64,000 nt of DNA, taken from contig JAKUDP010000028.1 in the NCBI GenBank assembly GCA_022570795.1, positions 682,001 through 746,000 on the forward strand, read 5' to 3'. Source of the DNA: Sphaerulina vaccinii (lineage: Eukaryota > Ascomycota > Dothideomycetes > Mycosphaerellales > Mycosphaerellaceae). Shown piece by piece: positions 20,269 to 30,602 of the stretch. Position numbers and translations under genes: made by a program. Within the stretch, counting starts at the first letter, position 1. Every line of letters begins with the position of its first letter. The notes beneath the pieces were generated by a model. The model saw only the letters and a list, made by a program, of their open reading frames with translations. It searched no databases and was not told where the DNA came from.

Positions 20269-20919
20269 ATGCGGTCCAGATTAATGAAACTGGCGACAGC
20301 CACGGTGATGCCGAAGACGAACATAAGAACTGTCTTGAGGACGAGGATGTACAGCGATGGACAGCCAACACAGACACCAACACACTACGACTTCTTCCCT
20401 CAGACATTTCCCGATGGACCGCCACCACACGCCTCCTTCTCGCCCGATCTACGCCAATTGCGGAAGGAATACCTCCAGTTGCAAGCCAAGGCGCATCCAG
20501 ATGTCGCGTCAGCCGGGCGTAAAAGCCATGCGGAGGCCTTGAGCGCGCGTATCAACGAGGCCTACAAGACGCTGCAGGATCCGCTGAAGCGAGCGCAGTA
20601 TTTGCTATCGCAGAACGGAATCGATGTCGAGGACGATAGCGCAAAGCTAGAGGCTGAAAGTGATGGAGAGCTGTTGATGGAGGTCATGGAGGCTCGAGAA
20701 GCTGTGGACGATGTAGAGGATGAAGAGGGACTGGTAGCTATACGCGCCGAGAACAATGCCAGGATTGAGAACAGTGTCAAGGTGTTGGAGTCTGCGTTTG
20801 CCTCGAAAGATCTGGACACTGCGACGAGGGAGGCTGTGAAGTTGAGGTATTGGATGAACATCGAGGAGTCTATTCAAGGCTGGGAGAAGGGCTGTGGTGG
20901 TGGAATCATTCATCACTGA
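20269..20919 (+). CDS. jac1: Mitochondrial Fe-S co-chaperone JAC1/HscB (J-protein)
   Basis: The J-domain partner of the mitochondrial Hsp70 that releases Fe-S clusters from the scaffold Isu1. A single exon of 216 aa from the ATG at 20269. The N-terminus (MRSRLMKLATATVM..RTVLRTRMYS) is basic and acid-free, a presequence. The J domain at about residues 40-115 opens THYDFFPQTFP and carries the essential HPD in QAKAHPD, followed by INEAYKTLQDPLKRAQYLL. The HscB C-terminal scaffold-binding bundle follows (LLMEVMEAREAVDDVEDEE, LDTATREAVKLRYWMNIEESI). The acidic helix and the final RYWMNIEES are typical of HscB, not general DnaJ. It follows the cytidine deaminase on the same strand with 240 bp between. 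Confidence 0.93.
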   Translation: MRSRLMKLATATVMPKTNIRTVLRTRMYSDGQPTQTPTHYDFFPQTFPDGPPPHASFSPDLRQLRKEYLQLQAKAHPDVASAGRKSHAEALSARINEAYKTLQDPLKRAQYLLSQNGIDVEDDSAKLEAESDGELLMEVMEAREAVDDVEDEEGLVAIRAENNARIENSVKVLESAFASKDLDTATREAVKLRYWMNIEESIQGWEKGCGGGIIHH

Positions 20920-21537
20920 AACTGCTGAAGAAGGAAGGAACGATGTCTACTACCTACAATCGCATACCTGCACCACTGGCATGGCTACTGGTCAGGCGTC
21001 GAGTTTGTGCTCGTCTATATGCCATCCTGTATCAAGGCCGAGGAAATGATCCTCCGAGTCATGACTCTTCGGGATCTCGAAGCCACACTGGATAAGGTCA
21101 CCACTAACACGCGATTACTTGGAGAATCTTCAGAGTCCGTGGGCGTCAGATCCATCAAATTCACTGTAGTAGGCGGAGGAAGGGAGACTGCGCTGCCTCA
21201 GAGGACAGGCGACAGGCTGAGTGCTCGAAATCCAATCGCTAATGAGCTACGCTATCTAGTGCTCCCACGCGGAAGTCGTTCCTTCTCCAAAAGCATTGGA
21301 AGTTGATCATACTGGAGCTCGAAAGGAATAGTACAGCTTGTGTCCTCGACGGCCATCACCACTTCGGCGTGCTGTTAGAGAGCCTGCCACTGCTTTCTCG
21401 AAAACGAGGAAACGATATGTGGAGCTAGAGAATTAATTTGTACAGTCTAAACATGCTTCTGTGCAGTCTATCTGTCGTACATACATCTCTGTATACTTTG
21501 TCTATACGCAGTGCAGTCCCTGCTCAAATCTATACAA
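20920..21537. other. Intergenic 3' region
   Basis: Lies between the ends of JAC1 (plus) and the phosphate-transporter-like gene (minus). A 95-codon frame with ATG at 21019 continues the JAC1 frame after two stops and has no family resemblance. No gene is supported. Confidence 0.4.
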
Positions 21538-23589
21538 TTACTTCTTCAGATCATGGCTGAGCTCAAGATCCTCCTTTTCTTCTTCGATGGAGTGGCCGTT
21601 CACGCCATTGCTCTTCGCACCCTTCTTGCCACGAGTTCTCTCGAAGAAAGTGCTGACCTCACTAGACCAGTCATCCTCATCGACCTCATCCTGAGCGCCC
21701 TCCTTCTCAGCAACGCGACGAGCCATAGCCGCTTCCCAATCAGCTCGCATCTCTTCGACTCTCTGCTCATAATCCTTCTCCGCATTGTAGTTCTTAGAAA
21801 TACCGCGCATACGCTCCCATAATGACAAATGCTGTGGGTGAATGGCAACACCATGGTATTCATCCTCGCGACCAGCGCGAATGTATGCCCAGCGACGTTC
21901 CTGCTCCTTGAGATCGAGTCCAGTGGTATCTGGTAGGAAGACAAATGTGATGATTGCTCCTGCGAGGCCGAACCAGGGAACGACCATGAACCGCGTTGGC
22001 ACATCAATGTAGTTGTACAATACAGCTGCCGTAAGAGCTCCGAGCTTACCAACGGCAGCACTGAATCCGTGAGCAGATGCACGAACCGGAGTGGGGAAGA
22101 CCTCAGCTGCCACCAAGAATGTAACAGAGTTTGGTCCAAATTGGTTGAAGAAGGATGACAAGAAGTACATGGCCATGAACTTGTGTACACCAGGGCCTTG
22201 GGCGTAGTAGGTGTAGTTGAATGCTGGAATGATGAAGCAGATGAAGTCTCCCATAAAGCCCACAATCTGCATCCATTTCCGCCCGTAGTTCTTGTTATCG
22301 ATGAGGAACGAAGCCAGATAGTAGCCCACGAGAGACACGCCAATGTTGAGTAGGTTCCAGAGCCAGTTGACCATGACGGACGATGTGTCGCCGGACAGAG
22401 TAGAAATGAACTCAGCCTGGAAGAGCTTGTTTCCGTAGAAGAAAATATCGTTCGCATACCAGGCTGCAGCAGTGGCGAAGACTCGGCCGCCGAAGTACGT
22501 GAATGTATAGCTGAGCGACTTGACATCGTAGCCTGTGACAGACTGCTTCTTCTTGGCTTGCTGAAGGACCTTTGACGCAGATCTCATCTTGTAAGTACGG
22601 TAGTAGCAGAGCCAGAGGGTACCGACTGCTGGAATGGCGAACGATACGCGGTAGGTCCACTGCACAAGGGTTTGATTGTAAGGGGCACCACTCTTGCCGC
22701 CGTGGAATATGAGCAGGAGCAAGATGAGGATGACCTGGTTGAGCCATTGGCCCCAGCCTTGCATGAGGAATGCCGAGGTGACCTTACGGCCACGATGCAG
22801 ACGATCTTCTCGAGTCGAGATCTTGCCGGCTCCGACAGCGTTCTCCATACCAGACGTTGCGGTCATTGGATATTCTCCTCCAACGCCAATGCCGTAGAAG
22901 AAGAGCGACCAAACATAGCAGATCACCCACCCGTTCAATGTCGTTCCCCAAGAAGCTGTAAGCATGATGAGACCGAGAAACATGATGACAGCGTCTTGAA
23001 TCAGACCCCAGCGACGACCGATCCAGTCTCCGAGAACACCGACCAGAATTTGGCCTACGATGATGCCGACAATCTCCAGATAGTCGACGGCTTGGACCCA
23101 CGTCTTCGTGCAGACGGTGTACTTGGACCAGCAGTTTGGGAATGCAGCGCTGAAAAGAGGCTTCACGTTTCCGATGGAGAACAATACATAACTACGATCT
23201 GTCAGCTACAGTCATGTAATGCGTGCACATTCCTATGCATCAACTCACCCTTCGAGCAAGAGACCCATACCAGGAATCACCATGTTTCTGAAATAGTAGC
23301 TGACAGGACTCAGAGGGTCGGCCTTGATCATCCGGCCAATGGTCTGTAACTCCTTCTTGGCCTCTGCCGAGTCCACCTTGTTGACAAACTTGACTCTTTG
23401 ACCGAGTTTCATGTCTGCCCAGTAGGTGCCATTCGCATCGTAGCTGTCGTCCGGTAGAAGGAGTGATCGGAACACTTCGGCCTCGTTGTTCTTCATGTCC
23501 CCGAGGTCCGCAGTTGCGACATGTTGACCGCCCATGTTTGGACCATGAGGGGCAGCAATGCCATAGTCTCTCATGGAGGAGTCACCCAT
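21538..23589 (-). CDS. MFS phosphate:H+ symporter-like transporter (PHO84/GIT1 type)
   Basis: Two exons, 23589..23249 and 23191..21538, give 664 aa with a 57-nt intron (GTGAGT..CGTAG). The protein has about 12 hydrophobic helices. The family core is IGRRWGLIQDAVIMFLGLIM, YGIGVGGEYPMTATS (the GGEYP motif of phosphate and glycerophosphoinositol permeases), AFLMQGWGQWLNQ, GPNSVTFLVAAEVFPTPVRASAHG and the long polar C-terminus. An N-terminal extension of about 110 residues before the first helix and an acidic tail with IEEEKEDLELS are cytosolic. The substrate is probably inorganic phosphate or a phosphorylated metabolite; GGEYPMTA is closer to the Git1-like branch than to GGDYPLSA of Pho84 (from memory). 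A palindromic repeat sits 358 bp upstream of the start. Confidence 0.9.
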
Positions 23590-23946
23590 CGTGATCTTGA
23601 GTTGAAGAGATCGACGAAGCGATGTGCAATATTGGCCCAGGCGCCAGCAGATGTCGATGAAGTCCAAGAGTATGCGGTCGATGACAAGCTTCTTAAGTAT
23701 AAACTATAGTCTGGGCGTCGAGGGTATCTAGGAGATCGAATTCCGAGTATCCGACTTTGGGCTTGCAGAAAGGCAAGGACCTCCGTGAAAGATGGATGGA
23801 TTGTTTTGCACGTTGTGACCTAGGTAGGTCTGTATGGCCAGAGTATTGCGCCGTAGCTGAGCTGTACGCGAGGCCTTTCTTTCGGTCGAGGCGGGAACCC
23901 ACGCTCCTTGTCGTTGGCGGCGATCGCTTGTCAATAAGTGGCAGCA

Positions 23947-24227
23947 GGCCTTGAATACTTCAGCTGAATTATCGATAATTCAAGCTTGACTTATGGATAA
24001 GTGAGCTGCGTGGGGGTGCCAGACAGAAGTCGATGTCGACGCACGGTGTAACGCTAAAAAAGCACAGGCAAAGTGGATAATTCAGTCCAATTATAAAAGC
24101 GAGTCGAAGCAACTTGGGACTCGCTTTTATAATTCAAACCCGGCTTTGGCTTTTGCTAGCGTTTGCCAGATCTCGTGGAGCCTTCTCAATTATCGATAAT
24201 TCAGCGATTTCTGAAGTATTCAAGGCC
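23947..24227. mobile_element. MITE-like palindromic element (281 bp)
   Basis: The ends are inverted copies of GGCCTTGAATACTTCAG (left from 23947; right ends at 24227 as CTGAAGTATTCAAGGCC). Each is followed inward by a palindrome around ATCGAT (GAATTATCGATAATTC at 23966..23981 and AATTATCGATAATT at 24188..24201). A perfect 17 bp stem with a 12-nt loop lies near the centre. GCA flanks both ends and may be a 3 bp target duplication. There is no coding capacity. Terminal inverted repeats, small size and strong fold-back fit a non-autonomous DNA transposon (MITE); the parent family is unknown. Confidence 0.65.
24089..24134. repeat. Perfect hairpin inside the MITE-like element
   Basis: Arms AATTATAAAAGCGAGTC (24089..24105) and its exact reverse complement (24118..24134) enclose a 12-nt loop. 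The arms hold TATAAAA-like text in one orientation, so the element could also bring a core-promoter motif. Confidence 0.85.
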
Positions 24228-24751
24228 GCAGGGACGGAGACAGTCGGCTGTCGCCGATTGAAGGATAATGCTTGAAGGCGATGAGGTCGCAGCAGTCAGC
24301 AGCTGACAATGAGGTTATTTTATTTCGAGGCACAGCTCTGAACTTGGCATGAATAGACTTTATCTGAACCGCGAACTCTGTTAACGATGCTGCACAGCAC
24401 GGCGGAGGTTGAGGGGAGAACGGAAAACTCTTCAGTCGATCCACTGCTACTACTGTCGCCATGCTTGCCGGCGCCCGAGAGCTCATCTGCGAACAGATCC
24501 ATTCGTGGATGATCTCACCCTGCACAGTGCTGCAATTGTGAGGTGCAATTGGCTTCTGGACTAGCAACGGCGTGGCTTTCCAATCCGCCTCGTGCGATTC
24601 TTTGCATGATCCGCGGCCACATGGGCTGCGGAGATCAACTCGACGACATGCGTGAAAACGCCGTCGCATCAGAAATGTCTTCAAGTGAGGTCGACACAAC
24701 CAATCAAAATCGCAGCTCGAGGCACGTTTTGCCATCGGGAGGAACCGAACG

Positions 24752-25057
24752 ATGCGAAGAAATCCTTCATCAGCTCCACCAGCGACATTTCGTGATGCCG
24801 TACGCCTGCGGTTTCTTATTCAGATTGCCACCTGGGTCGAGCTGGATGAAACACCGAGAATTTGTGCGGGACTGGCTGAGCGCTCCGTTGAAGGGTGCAT
24901 CGCCACGTTGCAGCAACGAGGATACATGGATATGTCATTCTGCAACTACTCGATCTTGGATTTGGCGCAGATGGCGTGGGCTCAAGCTTCCACAACTTCA
25001 CTTGGCATCATAAGGCGAGCAAGGCGAGGGTGTGAGCATGTCGGGTCCGAAGCTTGA
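24752..25057 (+). CDS. Possible hypothetical protein (101 aa), maybe part of a longer gene
   Basis: ATG at 24752, open to 25057. The middle reads like an ordinary globular helical domain (RLRFLIQIATWVELDETP, RICAGLAERSVEGCIATL, SILDLAQMAWAQ), while overlapping frames on both strands are less coherent. No family is recognised. It may be the last exon of a gene that starts further upstream, or a remnant. The region between the MITE-like element and here (24228..24751) has no other supported gene. Confidence 0.3.
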   Translation: MRRNPSSAPPATFRDAVRLRFLIQIATWVELDETPRICAGLAERSVEGCIATLQQRGYMDMSFCNYSILDLAQMAWAQASTTSLGIIRRARRGCEHVGSEA

Positions 25058-26392
25058 GAAAGCTTAGGATTAGGATAGCCTGGTCTATGAAACCCTCGTC
25101 CAGAGGTCAGTAGCTTCTGCAGGACGTTCCTAGGATCTTGCGTGGCGGGCTTTGACAGGATCATAAGAACAATGCGTCGCAGCAACGACCACTGGTGTAC
25201 TCGGTGTGCGAATGACCTCGCGCCGGCGATAGTGATATGGATGATTTAAATGAGCAGAGAAACCACGAGCTGTAATGATCGCGTTGAGTCAGTCTTCATC
25301 AGAATGATCTAATACGATTATTCGTTACAGGAAGATCCATCCCGGCGTCAACTGAATATATCAAGTGCCCTACCGACGCAAACGACGCAACCACTGGCTT
25401 TCCTCCAATGACCTTGAAGTACTCTTCTGCTCAAGCAGGTGAAAGGGCAACCTCGATTCATAAATCCGAATGAAGGAGTTCCTGGAACTGTTCATTGAAG
25501 TGCTTGCCCTCTATACGCTCAGATGGGTGGAGCCATCTGCTTGGGAACGCAGTGTCGCTCCTTCTTGAGTGTGAGCTTCATATTCTATGCCAGAATCGCA
25601 CTAATATGGCACTAATGGTCCTGTGGTGTATGTGGCAGCACATCTGGTCAAAGACTGGACACGACGGCGAGCGCATACCGCGAGCCATCTGGACGATCCT
25701 CGAGCGTATACCGCGAGAGTTACCAGAAGGACTATGTTCGAATCGTAGCAAGACCAATGAATCTTTTCAATCTTTTTGCTGTCAGATCAGCCTTTGCATT
25801 CTTTGTGCTATTGTGCAATAAGTTGAATCGTGCGAAGGAGAGCTGATAGTGCGAACGGACAATCTACCACGCACGCACCTGTACCTGCATTATTCTTCCA
25901 TCAGATATATGCCAGATTTGATGTCTTATATCATGACTTGATAGGCAAAAGGAAATGATAGAGCTTGCTCGCATGTCAGTGTGAAACAAAATTGTCGATA
26001 TCGACTCGGATACATTGAGTTTCGGGTGCTAGAAAGCCAAAGTTTTAACTTCGTGCTGGTTGCTGAGGCGTTCGTAGGGCTGAAACGTCCGGCAGATCTT
26101 CCAAGTATGACTGCGCAACGATATATCTGTAATACATGAATGCGTGTCCTGGGAGACTGCGGCGGGAGAGGAGAGTTGGTATGTTCAAATCTGTATCTTC
26201 AATTGTCGTTGCTATACGGTGTCGTATCTATACGCTAGAAAGCAGAGCATTTCATTACCGGTCCATTGGCGACCAGACATCCAATAAAAAGTAGCCAATC
26301 CATAGCGTATGTTGCTGTACTGTCACAGTGCGCCAGGAGGGCTTGAGAATCTTTTGAGCAAGTTGCTTTTCCTGTTCATCGCAAGGATGACT
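25058..26392. other. Intergenic, 1.33 kb, no supported gene
   Basis: No convincing frame on either strand. The longest, plus 25495..25821, starts at a non-ATG codon and has cysteine/tryptophan-rich, unstructured translation. I see no RNA gene or repeat. Confidence 0.4.
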
Positions 26393-27078
26393 CTATGCGA
26401 GGGCAGCGAACACAGCGCCGAAGATGGCAACGACGCTGCCACCGATCTGGAGCGCGCTGGCTGCACCGGTAGCCGTTGCGATGGCGGATGTGGTGGATGA
26501 GCCACCGACAGCGCCAGCTTCCGTCGATGACGCCTTGGCAACAGTGGTTGTGACTTTGATGGCAGATGTGGCGGTAACAAGAGTGCTGTTGGATCCAGTT
26601 GGGTATGGTGCAGCGGAGCTGGCAATGACGACTGGTGTGGTGCTGTATGCAGTTGGTGCGGCGGATGAAGATGGAACCACGACGACGGCCGAAGTCGAAA
26701 CGTAGACTGGCGCAGATGACTCAACAGCGGATGTCTCGACCGAAGAGTAGACTGGTGCCTCGGAGCTGACGGATGTTGGGTATGCAGCTGGAGAAGTGTA
26801 TGCAGCAGGAGTTGTGGCCTCGACGACGCTGGTGCTCTCTACGGCGGAGGTGTAGGCCTGTGGAGCGGTTGGTGCCTGATCATCATTAGCCATGCTCCAA
26901 GCAAACACACAAGCATCAAGATCTCACTTGAATCTGGCCGTCACCTGCAATGTCATTAGTTGTTGTTCGTGTGCGCCTCTATTTGTAAAGAATGCTTACC
27001 GATCTGGGTGACAACGTAGGCGCTCTGAGCGTAGACGGAGCCAGCAGCGGCGATCATGGTAGCAGCTGAGTAACGCAT
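26393..27078 (-). CDS. GPI-anchored-type cell-surface protein, Ser/Thr/Ala/Val-rich
   Basis: Three exons: 27078..27000, a 17-nt microexon 26944..26928, and 26875..26393, giving 192 aa. The introns are GTAAGC..TTGCAG (55 nt) and GTGAGA..GATCAG (52 nt, GCTAAT branch). The start MRYSAATMIAAAGSVYA is a signal peptide cut before QSAYVVTQIGDGQIQ, a short motif I have seen after the signal in fungal wall proteins. About 130 residues follow of low-complexity Ser/Thr/Ala/Val/Pro with repeated AYTS, VESTSVVE, SSAAPY-type units, likely heavily O-glycosylated. The C-terminus has a small-residue site (ATGAAS) and a hydrophobic tail (VVAIFGAVFAALA), typical of GPI addition. The ATG seen just upstream in the exon 3 frame (MFAWSMANDD) lies inside intron 2 and is not the start. 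Confidence 0.85.
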
Positions 27079-28852
27079 CTTGATTGATTTGATTGGAGCG
27101 ATTAAGTGATTAGGCGGTGGTGGTTGTAAGGTATATGTCTCGTCGAGATAGAGCTGATGATGAGAAGCGAGTGTGGATTGAAAACTGCAGCGAGTGAGTG
27201 TTGTTGGTAGAGTCGAGAAGAATCCAACAGAACCTGGCGAAGAGAAGTCGTCGTTTTTGTGCGTTGCTTGTTGAACGTTCGCGCCTTGGACGCCAGGGGC
27301 TTAGCTTCAAACAGGTACCCACCACTTTGCACATATGTGGCGGACCGGAACCATGCCGTGCAAAGCCGTGGCTCTGCCGTGAATGCAGGTACAGGAAACC
27401 AGCCGCGTTGGCTTTTTTTCGTCACAACTACAGCGTGAGTACAGCAGCACTGCTAGTCTTGCTCACATTGCTGTTGACCGGCAATCGCTGAATGGCCACA
27501 CCGGACAGCTTGATGCTGTATCTGCGTCGAACGCCGGACATCAGACAAGCGCTGGCGCTCCAATACAGCAAGAAGTGGTCGGGGCCAATGTGGAGGAGTG
27601 GATATAATGCGCAGGGATGCGCATAGTGGAACAGGGGCGTGATTCGTCGTCAATGTTTGGGTTGACACGCAATGCTGTGCCCCAACAGAAGAGTGCGTTT
27701 GGTGCTACGCGATCCGCATCGAGTCCAGCCCACCGATGAGTTTGGTGTGTCCTCGAAATCTCTGCTCTCCCGGCGGGAGGCTGCAAGTTGCCCACGCGAA
27801 ACAGGATGTTCTGGCTCATGGCCATGATCTTATCGACGGGAAATGGCATGTCCAGTTCTGTCCAGTGTCCAGTATTATCCAGGCTCACACCGTCGCAACT
27901 GCTAGCGAGAATTCGTCATTCTCACGTCATTTCCGTTCACTATAGCTGCGACATAGCGTCTGTGCATCGCTGCTTCCAAGTGATATGGTGGTGTTTACTC
28001 GTGGTCCGCGACCAAGCAACGGAGATGGAAGAGCGTACCGAACTGATCTCTCGGTGTAAGGACCACAGCAGACATCGCCGGCTGGACGCAGGTACACGGA
28101 GGTCGCCTGTGCTTCTGCTGCTGTACAACATTCACTGTACTCTCCACATGCTGACTACGGTACTGCGCGACAGCTTCGAGTTGTTGCGTGTGCAACGTAC
28201 GCAATGAGATTCAAGCGTGTCCGGATTCGCGTTCGCTGAAGACAGCTGAGTCGTTGATGACATGCGCAGCGCGTCCGGAGCGTGATGGCGAGTCGTACTG
28301 TCCGCACGGAACATGGAGCATCTGTCTTCTTTCGCGTCTGGTATGCGAAGCAAGAGATGTTGCGCGAAAAGACAAGAAGAGGTTGCTGGAATACGAGGCG
28401 ATCGACAGTCTCGGCCTTCGTCACTAAGCACGGGAATGAAATGAAACGACAGAAGTAGCAGGAGCAGCACGACATCACAGGGCTCCTGGCACTTTCTAAC
28501 ATCGAGACATGGTCACCATCACAGTTGTCAGCGAGAGAGCGAAATGCAGCATCTTCAAGGTGGACGTGGTCACGATAGCAGTGTTCGTCACATCTCGCCC
28601 TGCTGATCTGCGGCGTTCCTCAGGCTGCTGATGAACAAGAAACGGCGCCTGTAAAGAGAGTATTAACTCGCGTTCACTAGCATGGAACTTGTGGTTCTAT
28701 TGCGAAGCGTGTAAAGGATCTGCGTTGGGGTAACTTGCTGCTTCTCTTCTGTCGTTGTTGTATTTTGTACATCTACCCGCCGCAGGGGACCATGTCCCGC
28801 CTTGTCTGTTGCATGCTGCCATGAGGCACCGATCCTTAAACTATGCTTCACT
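27079..28852. other. Intergenic, 1.77 kb, no supported gene
   Basis: Upstream region of the GPI-protein gene, then 3' side of the dioxygenase gene. Open frames of up to 139 codons on both strands overlap each other and lack coherent composition. A pyrimidine-poor, repeat-free stretch. Nothing further can be supported. Confidence 0.4.
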
Positions 28853-30409
28853 TCATGCATTGAACCTTTCGCGCAGGATCTTGAGTTTACTCATATATGG
28901 ATCTTTGTCAATATATCCACCCTTCAACCACCTCTCCATTCCGATGTCACCAACATCGAAAGCTCGTCTGGCATGCAACACTCGTCTGTTGTCGAAGATG
29001 ACACTCTCTCCAGGCTTCATCATTCTCTCGTGAATATGGTCCTCTCGATGGATAAGCTTGTTGAAGTTGGCTGCAGCCTCATGCCAGCGGAAGACAGTGG
29101 AGCTATATGCTTTGCTCGTGAGGGCGGCATCTGGCGATCCTCTCCCATTCCTTGGATCAGACTTCAGGCGGAATGGGCCTTGGAAAGGCGGAGACCAAGC
29201 AACCGATGAGACAAAGTCCATCATGTTCAAGTTCTGGATCCATTGCATGTCAGGCAGTTCCTCTTGCGCCTGAAGCGCGCGAGACCAGCTATGAATTGGT
29301 GCAGCCCGTCCTCGAATGACCTTCTGCTCGATGACAGTTCTTGATTGGTGGTAGTAGTTCTCACCCGGATGGTCATAATGGTAGGACACTGGTACTTCAG
29401 CGAGGGTCTGGAAGTGATCGATATTCGTTTGTGCAATTTCCTGTACAGCTTTGAAACTGTCTGAGAAGAGGCTGGCTCCTCCCGATGAAGATGAGCGGAT
29501 GCAGTGAAGAAGTTGCAGATGCGGAGGCTGTTCCATATACATGAGATCCATATGAAAACCGAGATTCTGCGAAGTATATGCAACGTTCTTCGCATCTGGT
29601 ACAGAGCGAACATCCCATGTTTTCCCATAGAACGTCGTTTTGAGTGGGCCAATGCGCTCTGCAAGTCGAACCACAGATTCTTCATCCTCAGGAACATTGC
29701 GCACGAACAACAGACCATGAGTGTGCAGCTGCTTCACGGCACTTAGTAGCACGGCATCATCGGCCATGTATGCAGCATATTCGTAATCGACCGTCTCCTT
29801 GGCAAATGTGGCGGAGTTCCATAATGACCGTGGCAGATGAGGCCGTTCCATCTCAGGCTTTCCGGTGAGGAGCATCCTATTGAGTACATCTAGTGGAATG
29901 ATTGTGACATGCTTGTCGTCATATCCAGGAAGGTCGTTGGCCCAAGTGATTGATATGCTTTCAGCGTCCATCGAAATGGTTTTGGCTTCTATGTTGGCGG
30001 GAATGTCGGGTGTGTAGAATTGTTTCTGCCTTGTGGAGGAATCCACACATTGTGAGCACGCGCATAGGTCTCGTAGTAAGATAGGGGCCAAACTCCGCGT
30101 GGCACCATCGATCTCGACTTGTACACCATTGTAGTCCTTTGGCTGCCGAGTCGTGGGCTTTGCTTTACGTGCCCAACCATATGACATGTCACCACTAGCA
30201 GCACCATTGTGCGCTCTGGGTGGCTTGGCTTGAGCGCGCTGGCTTGTAGTATCAGGCGTTCTGGTTGAGTACTGCACCGCAGTAGATTCGTGTTCTTGTT
30301 GGAGGCATTGCGAGGTCCGGAAACTGCGAGCGTAACCAAACGCCTCTGAGCTGCTGCGAAGCCATCGAGACTGGCATCGTATCACCTGGCGACGCAGCGG
30401 CAATGCCAT
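28853..30409 (-). CDS. Gamma-butyrobetaine dioxygenase (carnitine biosynthesis), mitochondrial-type
   Basis: A Fe(II)/2-oxoglutarate enzyme that makes carnitine by hydroxylating gamma-butyrobetaine. A single exon of 518 aa from the ATG at 30409. The N-terminus is basic (MALPLRRQVIRCQSRWLRSSS), a presequence. Around residues 145-160 lies the small zinc-type domain LLRDLCACSQCVD (CxCxxC). The TauD-like catalytic domain follows: LKTTFYGKTWDVRSVP, the iron ligands in LGFHMDLMY (HxD) and in RRVLHARRAFD (His), with the Arg of ARRAFD for 2-oxoglutarate. IDKDPYMSKLKILRERF closes it. Trimethyllysine dioxygenase is the close alternative; DAKNVAYTSQNLGFHMD and the length favour the butyrobetaine enzyme. 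The frame stays open 270 nt upstream of 30409 but that overlaps the promoter and first exon of the divergent carrier. Confidence 0.87.
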   Translation of the reverse strand: MALPLRRQVIRCQSRWLRSSSEAFGYARSFRTSQCLQQEHESTAVQYSTRTPDTTSQRAQAKPPRAHNGAASGDMSYGWARKAKPTTRQPKDYNGVQVEIDGATRSLAPILLRDLCACSQCVDSSTRQKQFYTPDIPANIEAKTISMDAESISITWANDLPGYDDKHVTIIPLDVLNRMLLTGKPEMERPHLPRSLWNSATFAKETVDYEYAAYMADDAVLLSAVKQLHTHGLLFVRNVPEDEESVVRLAERIGPLKTTFYGKTWDVRSVPDAKNVAYTSQNLGFHMDLMYMEQPPHLQLLHCIRSSSSGGASLFSDSFKAVQEIAQTNIDHFQTLAEVPVSYHYDHPGENYYHQSRTVIEQKVIRGRAAPIHSWSRALQAQEELPDMQWIQNLNMMDFVSSVAWSPPFQGPFRLKSDPRNGRGSPDAALTSKAYSSTVFRWHEAAANFNKLIHREDHIHERMMKPGESVIFDNRRVLHARRAFDVGDIGMERWLKGGYIDKDPYMSKLKILRERFNA

Positions 30410-30602
30410 CACGTCACGTTGTGGTATGGTCCCTGCAGAGAGGACGTTCGAGTCAAGGGTTAAGGTAGGTGTTTGTGATGGTCTAGGCTTTGGCCAGACG
30501 ACCAGTTTTGCCGAGCTTTCCCCAACCAGCATTCCATGTTGTTTGTACCGCAAGCGACCATCTTTCGCCCCTTCAACACCACGCACGCTCTCTAACACAT
30601 GG
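30410..30602. promoter_or_regulatory. Bidirectional promoter between butyrobetaine dioxygenase and thiamine pyrophosphate carrier
   Basis: Only 193 bp separate two start codons that point apart, so both core promoters must lie here or overlap. I see no strong TATA box. Both products act in mitochondria. Confidence 0.6.

Noticed and set aside
21019..21306. 95-codon frame after JAC1 in the same reading frame
   Set aside because: Separated from JAC1 by two stops with no donor/acceptor pair that removes them, and no similarity to HscB or other proteins.
24220..24735. 171-codon minus-strand frame opposite the possible gene at 24752
   Set aside because: Arg/Ser/Cys-rich with no domain; it overlaps the end of the MITE-like element and looks like chance openness.
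25735..25750. GTTCGAATC resembling a tRNA box B
   Set aside because: No matching box A or cloverleaf arms at the right spacing upstream.
25495..25821. 108-codon plus-strand frame
   Set aside because: Starts at a non-ATG codon and shows no family or splice structure.
27541..27888. 115-codon minus-strand frame between the GPI-protein and dioxygenase genes
   Set aside because: Overlaps an equally open plus-strand frame; composition is not gene-like and nothing is recognised.
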